Below, one piece after another: positions 1 to 8,949 of a DNA stretch of 64,000 bases. This stretch comes from Marasmitruncus massiliensis (GTDB lineage Bacteria > Bacillota > Clostridia > Oscillospirales > Ruminococcaceae): assembly GCF_900186535.1 (NCBI RefSeq), contig NZ_FYDE01000004.1, positions 1-64,000 of the forward strand, written 5' to 3'. Made by a program: the position numbers and the translations under genes. The notes under the pieces are model-generated. The model saw nothing but the letters and a program-made list of their open reading frames with translations, did no database searches and was not told where the DNA came from. How positions within the stretch are numbered: the first letter of the stretch is position 1; every line of letters starts with the position of its first letter.

Positions 1-19
1 CAAAAAAGTATAATAAAAC

Positions 20-48
20 GGGGAGGCAAGCTTTATGCTTGTCTCCCC
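20..48 (-). terminator. Terminator of the symporter gene
   Basis: A 12-bp stem (20-31 with 37-48, one G-T wobble) around a 5-nt loop. Read on the minus strand it is followed by a T-rich tract. It lies 26 bp beyond the stop of the minus-strand symporter gene, the normal place for an intrinsic terminator. Confidence 0.8.
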
Positions 49-73
49 ATCAGTGTTAGTCCAATGCGCCGGG

Positions 74-1531
74 CTAGTCGTCTTCCTCTGGGGTAAGCTC
101 TGTGCTTTCCACCTTCGGCGGCATCAGGAGCGAGAATACGATAAAGCAGATGAACGCTGCCACCAGACCGGGGATCACGGGCTGACTGAACTTGATCCCA
201 AACAACATTCCCTTGGAGATGTGCTCCAGATAGACAACCACTAAAGTGCCGGCCAGCAAAGAGGCAATTGTGCCGGCAGTGGATGCCTTTTTCCAGTAAT
301 GCCCCATCACGTAGGGGAAGAAAGATCCTGCGGCCCGCAGGGTAAAGCAGAACATCAGAATCGAAACGATACTGCTGGTATTGAACAGCGCGATGAACAT
401 GGAGGCTACTCCCACAAGGCACATCACAATTTTGGTAACCCGCATCACCTGCTCGCTGGTTGCGTCAGGCTTAAGCACTGCTTTGTATATGTCGTTTGCG
501 AAGATTGAGCCCGCACCCAGCAGATCGGAGTCAGAGCTGGACATGGTCGCTGAAATAATTCCGGAAAAAAGCAGGCCGCAGATCAGCGCGGGCATCGTAT
601 GCATGGCCAGTACGGGCAGCGCATATCTGGCGCCTACCGATTCAAACTGAGCCGCGTCAAATCTGCCCATGTTAATAAGAGCCAAGGTAATAATCCCCAA
701 AATGGTGGGAATGAAAGCGTAGATGAAGTTAATCAGTGCCGCTAGCCAGGCACCGGCCTTAGCCGTGTTTTCGTTCTTGGCCGCGTAGAAGCGGGAAACA
801 GCTTCCTGTCCCACAGAGAAGGTCGCGGTATACATTACCACGAGGGAAATGATGCCGAACAGATCATAGCCCTGGAAAAGGTCCAAAGTCCCTGCGGGGA
901 TATTGGCAGTTACATTTGCCCAACCGCCCGCGTCTTTCAAGGCAAAGGGAACGGCAATAATCATGCCGAATACGATCAAAAATACCTGTACAAAGTCAGT
1001 CAGCGTAACACTCCAAAGACCGCCCATGATCGAGTAGACCGTCACTACCACGGCCACGATAATGACCGCCACCTGATAGTTAATGCTCAGCATGGTGGAG
1101 AGAATGACTGCTGAGGCGATGAACTGTCCGGCTGTCAGTCCAATCAGGGGTAGGAGCATGATAACGGACGTTATAATGCCGCAGGACTTCCCATATCTCC
1201 TGCGGAAGTATTCGGGCACGGTTTTTACGGTTGCCGCCCGGAACTTAGGTGCCACAAAGCTCAGAATGATAAACGCCAGACCCATTGCAATGATGTACCA
1301 CGCGGCACTCAGACCATAGCCTGACATGCCGTTTTGCACAACACCAAGAGAACTTCCACCGCCAATTTCCGTCGCGGCCAAAGTACCCGCCATCAGAAGA
1401 GGCCCCAGGCGGCGGCCCGCCACCATGAAGTCCGTGTTGCTGGAAACCTTGGTTGAAGAGTACCAGCCGATCCACAGCATGACCAATAGATAGACAACGA
1501 CGATGATGGTTACGATGATATTTGCGTGCAT
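74..1531 (-). CDS. Sodium:solute symporter (SSS/SLC5 family)
   Basis: A 485-residue polytopic membrane protein with about 13 hydrophobic segments, typical in length for the sodium:solute symporter family, which uses the sodium gradient to import organic solutes. Family-like stretches include the N-terminal WIGWYSS and the GGGSSLGVVQNG region near residue 60. The start is supported by AGGAGGAAT just upstream of the ATG. The C-terminus is short and acidic. The gene diverges from a two-component system (1882-3911), which could control it. The substrate (pantothenate, proline, sugar or another solute) cannot be read from the sequence. Confidence 0.9.
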   Translation of the reverse strand: MHANIIVTIIVVVYLLVMLWIGWYSSTKVSSNTDFMVAGRRLGPLLMAGTLAATEIGGGSSLGVVQNGMSGYGLSAAWYIIAMGLAFIILSFVAPKFRAATVKTVPEYFRRRYGKSCGIITSVIMLLPLIGLTAGQFIASAVILSTMLSINYQVAVIIVAVVVTVYSIMGGLWSVTLTDFVQVFLIVFGMIIAVPFALKDAGGWANVTANIPAGTLDLFQGYDLFGIISLVVMYTATFSVGQEAVSRFYAAKNENTAKAGAWLAALINFIYAFIPTILGIITLALINMGRFDAAQFESVGARYALPVLAMHTMPALICGLLFSGIISATMSSSDSDLLGAGSIFANDIYKAVLKPDATSEQVMRVTKIVMCLVGVASMFIALFNTSSIVSILMFCFTLRAAGSFFPYVMGHYWKKASTAGTIASLLAGTLVVVYLEHISKGMLFGIKFSQPVIPGLVAAFICFIVFSLLMPPKVESTELTPEEDD

Positions 1532-1881
1532 AATATTCCTCCTCCTAAAGCCTTGGCCGAGCTGCGGCGCGGTGCAGGCACCCGCCTCTTCTCTTCCTTT
1601 GCAGCCCTGCTCCTAATAATAAATATATCACCCTCCTGCCGGGATATAAATCTCCGTTTCTGCAAAAAAGCTGCCAAATATGAAAAACACTTGGCAGACA
1701 GTCTTCCGCGCATGGCGTCCGTTCCTCTTGACTGCCCGGCAATTATTTAATAGAATAAAGAAAAACCAGCTGTTGTGGGCAGTCTGCCGTAAGCCCCGTT
1801 GTGCCATTCTGCCGTCTCCGCATCAAAAAAGGCATTCGGGCCGGCTTGCTTTGGCCGGAATTCTTCTTGGGAGGGATATGG
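1532..1881. promoter_or_regulatory. Divergent intergenic region with inverted repeat
   Basis: This 350-bp gap separates the symporter gene from the response regulator and must hold both promoters. A perfect 7-bp inverted repeat, CTGCCAA (1671-1677) and TTGGCAG (1691-1697), could be an operator. LytTR regulators more often bind paired direct repeats, so the link to the neighbouring regulator is only a guess. No convincing ORF is present. Confidence 0.4.
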
Positions 1882-2589
1882 ATGTTCCAGATCGCTGTGT
1901 GTGACGATAATGCTGCGGAATGCAGCCTCCTGGCCGAGTATGCCTCTGCATTTTTCAGCCACCGGAATATACCGGCGGAGATTGACACCTACGAGAGCGG
2001 AGTCCAGTTTTTGGCGGCGGAGAAGTTTTATGACCTCTATTTTTTTGACGTGATGATGCCTCAGTTGTCCGGCTTAGAGGCTGCCCGGGCCCTTCGACAG
2101 AAGGAAGACGAACCTGTCATAATTTTCGTGACCTCCTCGCTGGAGTCAGCGGTGGAGGGATACAGCGTCTGCGCGGCGGGCTTTGTCCTCAAACCCATTC
2201 AGGTGCCGCCCTTTGAGGATACCATGAACCGGGTGTTGAGGGAACGCTTTGAAAGCCGCACGGCTTCAATCCGGGTCATCCACAATCGCGTTCCGCTAGA
2301 GCTGCGGCTGAAAAAGGTGGCCTATTTTGAAAACCGCCTGCATCAGGTCTATGTCACACTGTGCAGCGGGGAAAGATTTCCAATCACACACAAACTCGGG
2401 GATCTTGAGCGTGTTCTGTCGGGATATTCCCAGTTTCTCCGATGCCATCAGAGCTATCTCGTGAATCTGGATAGTGTGGAACAGATGGGGGCAGACAGTT
2501 TCCTCCTCCGGCAAAGCATGGTGGTTCCTATTTCCCGAAATTATTATAAGCAGAGCAAGGTGGCCTATTACCGCCGCAGGCTCAGGTGA
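1882..2589 (+). CDS. LytTR-family response regulator (AgrA-like)
   Basis: A 235-residue response regulator. The receiver domain begins FQIAVCDDN; the likely phospho-acceptor is Asp56 in FFDVMMP. The C-terminal half (about residues 135-235) is a LytTR DNA-binding domain, with FLRCHQSYLVNL as a typical segment. The ATG at 1882 is chosen because GGGAGGG precedes it; an upstream in-frame GTG at 1801 would add 27 residues that do not fit a receiver domain. The stop overlaps the start of the kinase gene. The pair probably senses an external signal and regulates nearby genes, possibly the divergent symporter. Confidence 0.9.
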   Translation: MFQIAVCDDNAAECSLLAEYASAFFSHRNIPAEIDTYESGVQFLAAEKFYDLYFFDVMMPQLSGLEAARALRQKEDEPVIIFVTSSLESAVEGYSVCAAGFVLKPIQVPPFEDTMNRVLRERFESRTASIRVIHNRVPLELRLKKVAYFENRLHQVYVTLCSGERFPITHKLGDLERVLSGYSQFLRCHQSYLVNLDSVEQMGADSFLLRQSMVVPISRNYYKQSKVAYYRRRLR

Positions 2590-3911
2590 ACTCCATGAAT
2601 GATGAAGCCTGCCGAATCTTTCTCAATCTGATTACCCTTTCCGTGCGGATGATGCCGGTTTTTGTGTGTCTGGAGCCGAAGGTCAAAAGCCGGGAAAATA
2701 TTGCAAGCATCTCTGCCTATCTGTGGGTTATTATGACCTTCCTGCAGTTCCTGTTTCGCATTCCCGACAATGTTTTCGTGGTTTTTCAGGGATTGTTTTC
2801 CTTTCTCTATTTTCTCATTCTTCTGTTCTTTTTCCAGGGCAGTTTATTGGAAAAAGCCTTTCTCTATGCTTCGGCCTGGCTGTTTGCGGTGCTCTCCACC
2901 TCTTTGAACGAGTTTATTGTCTGGGCCTTGCTGGGCAGAACGGGGCTGACCTACTCCCAGATCTGTGTGATCGTATCCACCCTGTCGGCTCTGGGATTTT
3001 ATCTGGGAGTTCGTCTGTGGATGAAGCCTGTTGTGAAGCGGTTGTTCACGGAACTTTCCGTCGGGGCCTCTACTCTTCTGCTTGCCTATCCCATGGTCTC
3101 CCTTCTCCTTCTCTTTGTGGGAACAAACACTATTTTTTCCAGCCGCTCGCTGTCAGTGGGGGGATTTGGCGTCGTCGCGTTCTTTTTCATCCTTTGCAAT
3201 ATGATCGTTGGGCTTTATGTTCTGATTTTAAACAGCATTCAGGAGCTTATGGAACGCAGGAAAATGACCGAGGAACTGCAGGTTGCAAAACGGCTTCTCT
3301 ATCAGCAGCGGGAACACTACCACCAGATTCTTGATTACATCGAACAGGTCCGGATTATCCGGCACGACTTTCGCCATCATATCCACGCCCTGCTGAATAT
3401 GGACCGAGACGTGCAGGCCCGGTACCTCCGAGACCTGCAAAAGGAACTGGACAACACCGCGGCGCAGACATTTTGCCAGAGTCAGGCGGTCAATGGCCTT
3501 TTGCAGGAGTATGCGGGAAGATGCCGGGAAAATCAGGTGGAACTGGAGACGCATCTAGATCTGCCGGAAACCATTCCCATTGATGATCTGACCCTGTGCA
3601 TCGTCATCGGCAACCTTCTGGAAAACGCTCTGGATGCCTGCAGACGATTTTCCGGCCCGCGCTTCGTCCACATTCGCTGCAGATGGGAAAGCAATCATCT
3701 GGAACTGCTGGTGGAGAATTCCTTTGACGGTCAGGTTCGCAAAATCGGCGGAGAGCTTCTGTCCCGCAAGCATGAGGGCGGGTTGGGACTGCTCAGCATC
3801 CGAAGAACCCTCAGCTGCCCCGGTGACAATTTTGAAGTATTCTACAGCAAGGCTGCTTTTACTGCCATAGCTACAATTGCTCCCAGAGACCTTCCTGCGT
3901 CTCCGGCATGA
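2586..3911 (+). CDS. GHKL sensor histidine kinase (AgrC-like)
   Basis: A 441-residue membrane kinase. The first 220 residues hold about six hydrophobic segments and act as the sensor. A short coiled coil leads to the phospho-acceptor motif IIRHDFRHH near residue 258. The ATPase domain shows an N box (NLLENALDAC) and a G box (GGLGLLSIRR). The GTG at 2586 overlaps the regulator stop; an ATG at 2595 is an equally good start. The overlap implies translational coupling with the regulator. The ligand is unknown, and no peptide-signal gene is visible beside it. Confidence 0.88.
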   Translation: MNSMNDEACRIFLNLITLSVRMMPVFVCLEPKVKSRENIASISAYLWVIMTFLQFLFRIPDNVFVVFQGLFSFLYFLILLFFFQGSLLEKAFLYASAWLFAVLSTSLNEFIVWALLGRTGLTYSQICVIVSTLSALGFYLGVRLWMKPVVKRLFTELSVGASTLLLAYPMVSLLLLFVGTNTIFSSRSLSVGGFGVVAFFFILCNMIVGLYVLILNSIQELMERRKMTEELQVAKRLLYQQREHYHQILDYIEQVRIIRHDFRHHIHALLNMDRDVQARYLRDLQKELDNTAAQTFCQSQAVNGLLQEYAGRCRENQVELETHLDLPETIPIDDLTLCIVIGNLLENALDACRRFSGPRFVHIRCRWESNHLELLVENSFDGQVRKIGGELLSRKHEGGLGLLSIRRTLSCPGDNFEVFYSKAAFTAIATIAPRDLPASPA

Positions 3912-4222
3912 GAACCTACCCAACCACCGTTTTTTCTTGGATATTGCGGAAGTTGTCTGACGCCGGAAGTAAAAAAGGTGCGCGCCCTGTGGAGTCGAGG
4001 GTTCGCGTAAATGTTAAAAAGCTGCTTGGAAAAGCGGGCATCGTATTCACAAGAGCAAAGATTATTGTATTCTGTGATGGTGATTTTGGCATGGGCACAA
4101 TTGGGTGATTCGCGGTTTAGTATCACTCGATGAGAAGTTGTCCTATTACACTCAATTTTGGAAAGACAAGATTCTCGGTAACATCCATTTGTGAATCGGC
4201 CTCGTCGATATACAGAGAAAAA
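3912..4222. other. Non-coding stretch after the kinase gene
   Basis: No gene could be supported here. Short ORFs on both strands have no ribosome site or recognisable product. With the adjacent relic on the minus strand it looks like eroded sequence. Confidence 0.4.
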
Positions 4223-4462
4223 TCATCGCTTAGGAGCGCGCGAAATTGTCCCGCAGCCGGGCAGAAAGGTATCCTTCAGGAACACCTCGGTTTTTGCGTT
4301 TGCCCCCTTGTTAATTTTGTAGGTCCAGGCGGTTCCATACTTCGCTTCCGAAAGAAGCGCGTTTTTTTCGCTTGGGGACAGAGCTTTTTTCAATTTCTTG
4401 ATATCAGCGTCTGTCACGTTCGTTTCGCCCAGGGCCTTGAGTACGGCCTGAGAAGCGCATAA
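4223..4462 (-). pseudogene. Relic of a DUF6088-like (AbiEi-type antitoxin) gene
   Basis: The minus strand codes for about 80 residues containing ASQAVLKALGETNVTDADI, then KKLKKALSPSEKNALL and YGTAWTYKI. This resembles the C-terminal end of DUF6088 proteins, related to the AbiEi antitoxin of type IV toxin-antitoxin systems. A stop codon lies directly upstream in frame, and no N-terminal part or partner toxin gene is found. I read it as a decayed 3' remnant. The family call rests on remembered family features. Confidence 0.4.
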
Positions 4463-4554
4463 CTAATGTCACATTATTGATATGACATACCAGTATGGGC
4501 TCAGTCTGAGTTGCGCATTATGTTTAATTTATTGATCAAGGAGATGAAAATTAA

Positions 4555-4776
4555 ATGGAAAGCGAGATAAAACCAGGCCGATATCGCCATTTTAAGGGTA
4601 ATGAGTATAACGTTTTATATATTGCCAAGCACTCCGAAACTCTGGAATCGATGGTTGTGTACCAGGCTTTATACGGGGATGGCGGAATCTGGGTGAGGCC
4701 CGCTTCCATGTGGAATGAAGAAGTTGAAATGGGTGGCGCTATTTATAAAAGGTTTGAATACATAGATGAAAAATAA
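4555..4776 (+). CDS. DUF1653 domain protein
   Basis: A 73-residue protein made almost wholly of a DUF1653 domain: PGRYRHFKGNEYNVLYIAKH at the start, then MVVYQALYGDGGIWVRP and a closing RFEYID. The family is widespread, small and soluble, and its function is unknown. The ribosome site AAGGAG stands 10-15 bases before the ATG. It is monocistronic or loosely grouped with the VOC gene 107 bp downstream. Confidence 0.85.
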   Translation: MESEIKPGRYRHFKGNEYNVLYIAKHSETLESMVVYQALYGDGGIWVRPASMWNEEVEMGGAIYKRFEYIDEK

Positions 4777-4882
4777 TTTGTCCAATAATCAGTCTCGAAA
4801 GCAAAGATACTAATAGTTTTACAGAGTTAGGATTGAAAAGAAAGCAAGGTCCAATTATTTATATTATCGGAGGGTTAACGTT

Positions 4883-5308
4883 ATGGATGATGAACTGAAA
4901 ATCAAAATGAGCGCATTTACACTGGACTGCAAAGACCCGCATAAATTAGCAAAATTCTATGCGGTGCTGCTCAAATGGGAAATACCGTTCTATGATGAAG
5001 AATATGCAATCGTGGGTGCTCCGGGGACAACTCAGGGAGCGTATCCCGGTATAACGTTTCAGCGGAACCCTGAGTATAAACCGCCTGTGTGGCCAGAAGA
5101 GCCTGAAGCTCAGCAGCAAATGGCGCATATCGACTTCGCAGTTAATGATTTAGAAAAAGCGGTTCAATACGCAATCCATTGCGGGGCAACAATCGCAGAT
5201 AAACAATTTTCTGACAGTTGGACAGTTATGTTTGATCCCGCCGGACACCCTTTTTGCTTATGTCAAATGAAACATGTTTTTGAAAGTGCCCATTTTGCAT
5301 TGCTATAG
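4883..5308 (+). CDS. VOC-family (glyoxalase-like) protein
   Basis: A 141-residue single-domain protein of the vicinal oxygen chelate superfamily. Recognisable features are the opening FTLDCKDPHKLAKFYAVLL, the central MAHIDFAVNDLEKAV, and the closing WTVMFDPAGHPFCLCQ. Members act as glyoxalases, dioxygenases or antibiotic-binding resistance proteins; this sequence does not separate these. The start follows CGGAGGG with good spacing. Confidence 0.85.
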   Translation: MDDELKIKMSAFTLDCKDPHKLAKFYAVLLKWEIPFYDEEYAIVGAPGTTQGAYPGITFQRNPEYKPPVWPEEPEAQQQMAHIDFAVNDLEKAVQYAIHCGATIADKQFSDSWTVMFDPAGHPFCLCQMKHVFESAHFALL

Positions 5309-5415
5309 AAAGTTACGAGGCTGAATAGTATGAGTATATTTAGCAGATCGGCCAGAAGTTTGAGCTACGCAGTATGTTTAAGTCGTAAATAAAAGATTGA
5401 AAAGGAAGAGATGAT

Positions 5416-5742
5416 ATGAAGGATACGAGCTTAAATGAAGCTGTGAAACGTTCTGTTCAAATAAGAAAGCTCTATCATCAGCTTAAAAGGGAAAATCATG
5501 GGACAGAATGGACTGTTGAAGAGGATGCGTTAGCTTTCTTGACAGATGCCGGCTTAGTGGGCCGCTTAACAATGGCTCAGCAGGAACGATGGCCTAAGGC
5601 AGAAAACCCAAGCGCTGAATTGGGGCACAAGCTTGGCGAATGTATTTGATGGTTAATTATTTTGGCTGAGCGTATGAATATTGATATCAGCGAGGCATTT
5701 GATCATTTCTTATCTGAAACTGAAAAACAGCTAGGAAATTGA
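5416..5742 (+). pseudogene. MazG-like protein gene interrupted by a TGA codon
   Basis: The frame codes for a MazG-like protein of the small Firmicutes type (RSVQIRKLYHQLKRENHG, EEDALAFLTDAGLVGRL, HKLGECI). It stops at TGA (5647-5649) but continues in the same frame as WLIILAERMNIDISEAF up to a second stop at 5740-5742. Relatives, as I recall them, read GECIWWLI here, so one TGG has become TGA. Untouched, the product would be about 108 residues. TGA is an ordinary stop elsewhere in the window, so recoding is unlikely. MazG-type enzymes hydrolyse nucleoside triphosphates. The product is probably a truncated, inactive 77-residue protein. Confidence 0.75.
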
Positions 5743-5900
5743 GCGGTAACCATAAAAAGAAGTCTTGTTAGCCAGCTGCCCGTTATGTTTATGACAGACA
5801 AGACAGTTACATAGATAATGAGACATCCGGTCAAAGCCTAACTATTGCACTGCTACTATGCCGCAGATGTAGAGCGTATTTCAAGGGGAAATTCAAACTT

Positions 5901-7022
5901 ATGCAGAAAAGAAAGAGAAAAACCACCGTGATTGTACTGGATTTGGCGATTCTAATCGTGATATCGGTCGGGCTGATCTTTCCGCCCGGACGAAAAAGTC
6001 CGAAGACATACCGTGACCAAACGGGTGAAGTATTGGACGGAAGTATTTCCGAGAAAGTATTTACTGAGATCAATGGTGCTCAACAGGGAATGTATCTTAA
6101 GGGAAAAGATCTTTCAAATCCCGTGCTGCTGCTTTTGTCCGGCGGACCTGGCATTCCGGATTATTTTCTGACAAAAGAAATAGATACCGGTCTGGAAGAT
6201 ACCTTTACCGTCTGCTACTGGGATTACCGGGGAACCGGGCTTTCCTATACGTCGAAGTGTAAGTCAGAGGACTGCACGACCCAGCAGTTTGTGCAGGACG
6301 CGCTTGTCGTGACAGACTATTTGCGAAAGCGTTTCGGACAGGAAAAAATCTACCTGTTAGGACATTCCTTCGGTACTTATATTGGAATATTGACCGCGCA
6401 GGCAGCGCCTGAAAAATATGTTGCCTATATTGCCATGAGCCAAATTGCTGACCAGCCAAACTCGGAGCTAATGGCGTATAAAACCATGAAAGCGGAATAT
6501 GCTACGCAGGGAAATCAGAAGATGGTGCGAAAACTGGACGCATATCAAACAGACGTGCCGGACACCGCGTGGCTGCGTGGCTGGTTCGTTGCCCCGGAGA
6601 GGGACACTGCCATGCATGAGTTGGGCGGTGGCACGATGGCGGATATGCAGTCCGTCATTACCGGCATCTTTTTTCCGACACTCCGCTGTACGGATTATAC
6701 GCAAGCGGAGCGCATCAACATTTGGCGCGGAAAATCCTTTGTGCAAAAAACACAAGTAGCCTATGACCGTATGAAATTTGTGGCGGAGGACAGCGTTCCA
6801 ATACTGAAAATCCCCATCTACTTTTTGGCAGGAAAGCAAGATTTGACTTGTTGCTACGCTATGCAGAAAGAATACTACGATAAAATTGAGGCACCGCTGA
6901 AGGGCTTTTATACCTTTGAGTCTTCCGCCCACAGCCCGATGTTTGAACAGCCGGGCCTGGCAATACGCATTTTGCGGCAGGATGTAATGAACGGTACCGA
7001 CGCATTGGCAGATGAAAAGTAA
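5901..7022 (+). CDS. Membrane-anchored alpha/beta hydrolase (proline iminopeptidase-like)
   Basis: A 373-residue protein with a lysine-rich N-terminus and one hydrophobic segment (residues 8-28), so it is likely tethered outside the membrane. The alpha/beta hydrolase fold follows: LLLLSGGPGIPDYF, YWDYRGTGLSY, and the nucleophile elbow GHSFG with Ser near 156. Asp near 314 (GKQDLT) and His near 344 (SSAHSP) complete the triad. The GGPG and DYRGTG motifs place it with peptidase S33 (proline iminopeptidase-like) enzymes. The natural substrate is unknown. It stands alone. Confidence 0.85.
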   Translation: MQKRKRKTTVIVLDLAILIVISVGLIFPPGRKSPKTYRDQTGEVLDGSISEKVFTEINGAQQGMYLKGKDLSNPVLLLLSGGPGIPDYFLTKEIDTGLEDTFTVCYWDYRGTGLSYTSKCKSEDCTTQQFVQDALVVTDYLRKRFGQEKIYLLGHSFGTYIGILTAQAAPEKYVAYIAMSQIADQPNSELMAYKTMKAEYATQGNQKMVRKLDAYQTDVPDTAWLRGWFVAPERDTAMHELGGGTMADMQSVITGIFFPTLRCTDYTQAERINIWRGKSFVQKTQVAYDRMKFVAEDSVPILKIPIYFLAGKQDLTCCYAMQKEYYDKIEAPLKGFYTFESSAHSPMFEQPGLAIRILRQDVMNGTDALADEK

Positions 7023-7327
7023 AATTGAAACATGGGTTGTATCCCTAGCTATATAAATAAGAAAAAATAACATACTGGTTAGAACGGTTGAAGTATTGAA
7101 AACTAAGAAAGCAAAAGTTAACAGCTTTCGTGTACATTATGGCATTGACATCCAATCATATATATAATCTTGCATTTGAAAGGAACCACTGGATTTCGCT
7201 TAATGTTTAATAGGCATCCTCGGATATAAAAATATCAAAAAATATTTTATATCCGAAAAAAGTTGGATCAGCGCTTAATAATATTGATACTGGTAGTTTG
7301 CTCATTATTGCTGAGAAGGTGAAAAAG
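7023..7327. other. AT-rich intergenic region with an inverted repeat
   Basis: No gene is seen in this 305-bp gap. A near-perfect AT-rich inverted repeat runs from TCGGATAT (7220-7227) to ATATCCGA (7249-7256) and ends in an A-run. It may be an operator or a weak minus-strand terminator ahead of the lipoprotein cluster. Confidence 0.4.
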
Positions 7328-8938
7328 ATGATAATACATAGATATCAACAAGCAATATACGCAATAACAACTTTACTACTCTTATTGTTCTTCGGCTGTG
7401 AACGCAGCAATGGACCCATTTCATCCGGTCAGATTAATAGTCAGGATGTATCGGCGGCAGCAGAGAACTCTGAAACAGATGTTCCCCTGCCAACTGTGGA
7501 CAACGAGCGTATCTACGAAATTCCTTTGGGTGAATCTTGGGACTATGACAAATACTGGGTCATTGATGGAAATGGCAATGAGATTCAGGCTGAGGAAAAG
7601 GATGCGCCGCAGCAGATTGACTTGCCCGATTTGGCTACCGGAGAAATCCGCTATCGGTATCAGAGCCGAGATGAAATCCAGAGAGATCGTGAGGGTTATC
7701 CGGTTACAGTAAGATCGCGCGCCCTGTTTGACGTTAGTGGAAACCTGCTTATTGATTGGGGAAGGGACAACTATGAGCCTGCCTTTGGCGAGTACATCAT
7801 CCGGCAGGATTCGCGGGATGGTATCGTGTCTGCGGATGAAATACCAAAGGATTATCACACGGCCCTGTACCATGTTCCAACGGGACAGGAGTTCTATGAA
7901 GGGACGTTTAGTGTATCGAAGTTAAATGGAGATGTTTTCCTTCTGTGCGACAAATGGGGCACACCTCTGGGCGTGGTGAATTCAGCGGGGGAGGCACTCT
8001 CCGGATTTCCCCCGCCGAAAAGCTATTACAGTGCCCAAACTTGGAATAGCTACTTTATCGCAAGTTCGGTCTCTCCCTATGAATGGCCGATGGAAACAGC
8101 CGGGGTCGAGTATCTTTTGGACAGCAGCTTTCGGGAACTGTGCGCCTATGAATGGATCAGCGGTTATTACGGTGATTTGCGGGGAGATTACCTTGTATAT
8201 CGGGATGGCGAAGAAAACGGCATATTTCACCCGGATCAAGGTGTCCTCTTCTCCACGGACGGCGCATCCATTCAATATTTCGACGGGGAGCTGGCCATTG
8301 TGCAAACCGGTTCGTATCGTTCGGAGAAAGAACCTATTAACGCTGCGCTTGTCACGTTGGAGAATAAGGAATTGGTCGGCAATTTTTCTTGGCTGATACC
8401 TGTGCGGCGGCACAACGAGACGGAACCGACGGCGCAGTTTGTTGGCATAAAGGATGAAAAAGCGGTAATGATCGACCGCACCGGAAATCTTATCGCATCA
8501 TCGGAAAATCTTGCGGGTGCGCGTTCAATCAATCTGTTATGCGATGGTCTCTACACCTATGACGTTGAGAACGGTGGCCTCTATGGGGAAGGCCTGCTTA
8601 ATTCAAATCTGGAAATTCTTGTGCCCGCGGGCAACTATACAACTCTGTCTCTTGTATCCAGTTTGAGGGAAGAGGATTTCACCTGGGACGGCAGCGTGGA
8701 TAACATTTTACTGCAAGCTGATAAAGAGATTGGAAACAACCCTAATGAACCCGACAATATACACCGATCCGACATTTTAAATCACACTGGCAAGGTCATT
8801 GTGGAGAATGTCACTGCTGTTTACGATGTTGGGCCTGACCGTATCGCACTCAGGCGCGGCTTTAACATCGGCCTGGTGGACTGGAACGGCAACTGGGTTG
8901 TCAAAAAGAGTATCTTTAATAATCTCGACACTGATTAG
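7328..8938 (+). CDS. Lipoprotein with WG-repeat-like C-terminal region
   Basis: A 536-residue lipoprotein starting MIIHRYQQAIYAITTLLLL with the lipobox LFFGC. The ATG at 7328 is preferred because AAGGTG lies upstream and the signal peptide then has normal length. The mature part contains scattered WG-repeat-like units, such as DKWGTPLGVVNSAGE, VMIDRTGNLIASS and IGLVDWNGNWVVK, of a kind found in surface beta-rich proteins. It sits 11 bp before a PstS-like lipoprotein gene, so the two are probably co-transcribed. No enzyme motif is visible. Confidence 0.75.
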   Translation: MIIHRYQQAIYAITTLLLLLFFGCERSNGPISSGQINSQDVSAAAENSETDVPLPTVDNERIYEIPLGESWDYDKYWVIDGNGNEIQAEEKDAPQQIDLPDLATGEIRYRYQSRDEIQRDREGYPVTVRSRALFDVSGNLLIDWGRDNYEPAFGEYIIRQDSRDGIVSADEIPKDYHTALYHVPTGQEFYEGTFSVSKLNGDVFLLCDKWGTPLGVVNSAGEALSGFPPPKSYYSAQTWNSYFIASSVSPYEWPMETAGVEYLLDSSFRELCAYEWISGYYGDLRGDYLVYRDGEENGIFHPDQGVLFSTDGASIQYFDGELAIVQTGSYRSEKEPINAALVTLENKELVGNFSWLIPVRRHNETEPTAQFVGIKDEKAVMIDRTGNLIASSENLAGARSINLLCDGLYTYDVENGGLYGEGLLNSNLEILVPAGNYTTLSLVSSLREEDFTWDGSVDNILLQADKEIGNNPNEPDNIHRSDILNHTGKVIVENVTAVYDVGPDRIALRRGFNIGLVDWNGNWVVKKSIFNNLDTD

Positions 8939-8949
8939 GAGGATCGGGT

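Noticed and set aside
4130-4462. Plus-strand ORF of 110 residues
   Set aside because: No ribosome site and an odd composition. The minus strand of the same stretch carries a recognisable family remnant, so this is its shadow.
5647-5649. TGA read as tryptophan (alternative code) or selenocysteine
   Set aside because: TGA ends many other genes in the window, and no SECIS-like hairpin directly follows. A nonsense mutation is simpler.
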